Source: an uncultured Oscillospiraceae bacterium
GTDB taxonomy: Bacteria > Bacillota > Clostridia > Oscillospirales > Acutalibacteraceae
Assembly (NCBI GenBank): GCA_900544515.1
Contig: UQVI01000028.1
Span: forward strand, 1-13,641
Direction: 5' to 3'
Length of the DNA stretch: 13,641 nucleotides
Position 1 is the stretch's first letter. Each line of letters starts with the position of its first letter. The notes under the pieces were generated by a model. The model saw nothing but the letters and a program-made list of their open reading frames with translations. It was not told where the DNA came from and searched no databases. The position numbers and the translations under genes were made by a program. Shown piece by piece: positions 13,593 through 13,641 of this stretch.

Positions 13593-13641
13593 CTGTCTCT
13601 TATACACATCTCCGAGCCCACGAGACTAAGGCGAATCTCGT
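13593..13641. other. Nextera/Tn5 i7 sequencing adapter (non-genomic)
   Basis: Tn5 mosaic end in reverse (13593-13611), read-2 stem (to 13626), index TAAGGCGA (13627-13634) and the start of the P7 oligo (13635-13641). It is the exact reverse complement of the left end plus one base. Library construct, not chromosome. Confidence 0.98.

Noticed and set aside
1..13641. Composite transposon with 48-bp terminal inverted repeats
   Set aside because: The repeats are exact Nextera adapter with index; no transposase gene is present and the content is ordinary chromosomal operons.
1..13641. CRISPR array, phage genes or toxin–antitoxin pair
   Set aside because: No spaced direct repeats, phage structural genes or paired small toxin/antitoxin frames were seen on either strand.

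Overview
The window looks like low-to-mid GC chromosomal DNA of a Firmicute, most likely an endospore-forming member of the Clostridia (Ruminococcus/Oscillospiraceae-like). This rests on the TepA–YlzJ–FtsK/SpoIIIE gene order known from Bacillus and Clostridia, AGGAGG-type ribosome binding sites, TTG/ATG starts, a Bce-type resistance module, and com genes without a full competence cluster. The genus is inferred. Both ends (1-48 and 13593-13641) are not genomic: they are untrimmed Nextera/Tn5 adapter with an i7 index, so the biological sequence is 49-13592 and the genes at both edges are cut.

Left half, plus strand (49-8239): one tightly packed run of eight genes. These are a 5'-truncated TepA/ClpP-like protease, a TTG-started YlzJ-like small protein, a membrane protein derived from the UppP/BacA family that has lost its usual catalytic residues, the FtsK/SpoIIIE DNA translocase, an AT-rich acyltransferase-3 membrane protein, a YgiQ-type radical SAM protein, a membrane-anchored ComEA-like DNA-binding protein, and a ComFC-like phosphoribosyltransferase. 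Starts and stops overlap or lie within a few bases, so this is probably one operon or a coupled chain. The acyltransferase differs from its neighbours in base composition and lacks a good ribosome binding site, so it looks like an insertion.

Middle (8240-8690): a gap of about 200 bases with small inverted repeats, a probable promoter, tRNA-Leu(UAG), tRNA-Pro(GGG) and a perfect 18-bp terminator hairpin. This terminator separates the tRNA unit from the convergent right half.

Right half, minus strand (13592 down to 8691): the end of an unidentified gene with its terminator, then a complete Bce-type module in the order response regulator, intramembrane-sensing histidine kinase, ABC ATPase, ten-helix permease. 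In known systems of this type the permease and ATPase sense a cell-wall-active peptide, signal to the kinase, and the regulator raises expression of the transporter. Upstream of the transporter is a perfect match to the published BceR-type operator (TnACA-N4-TGTAA), a second half-site exactly 21 bp away, an extended -10 promoter and a leader hairpin beside the ribosome binding site. The regulator gene has its own promoter next to a perfect 28-bp palindrome.

I did not find a wholly new system. The best leads are the residue-stripped UppP relative inside the tepA-ftsK operon, and the readable regulatory wiring of the Bce module.
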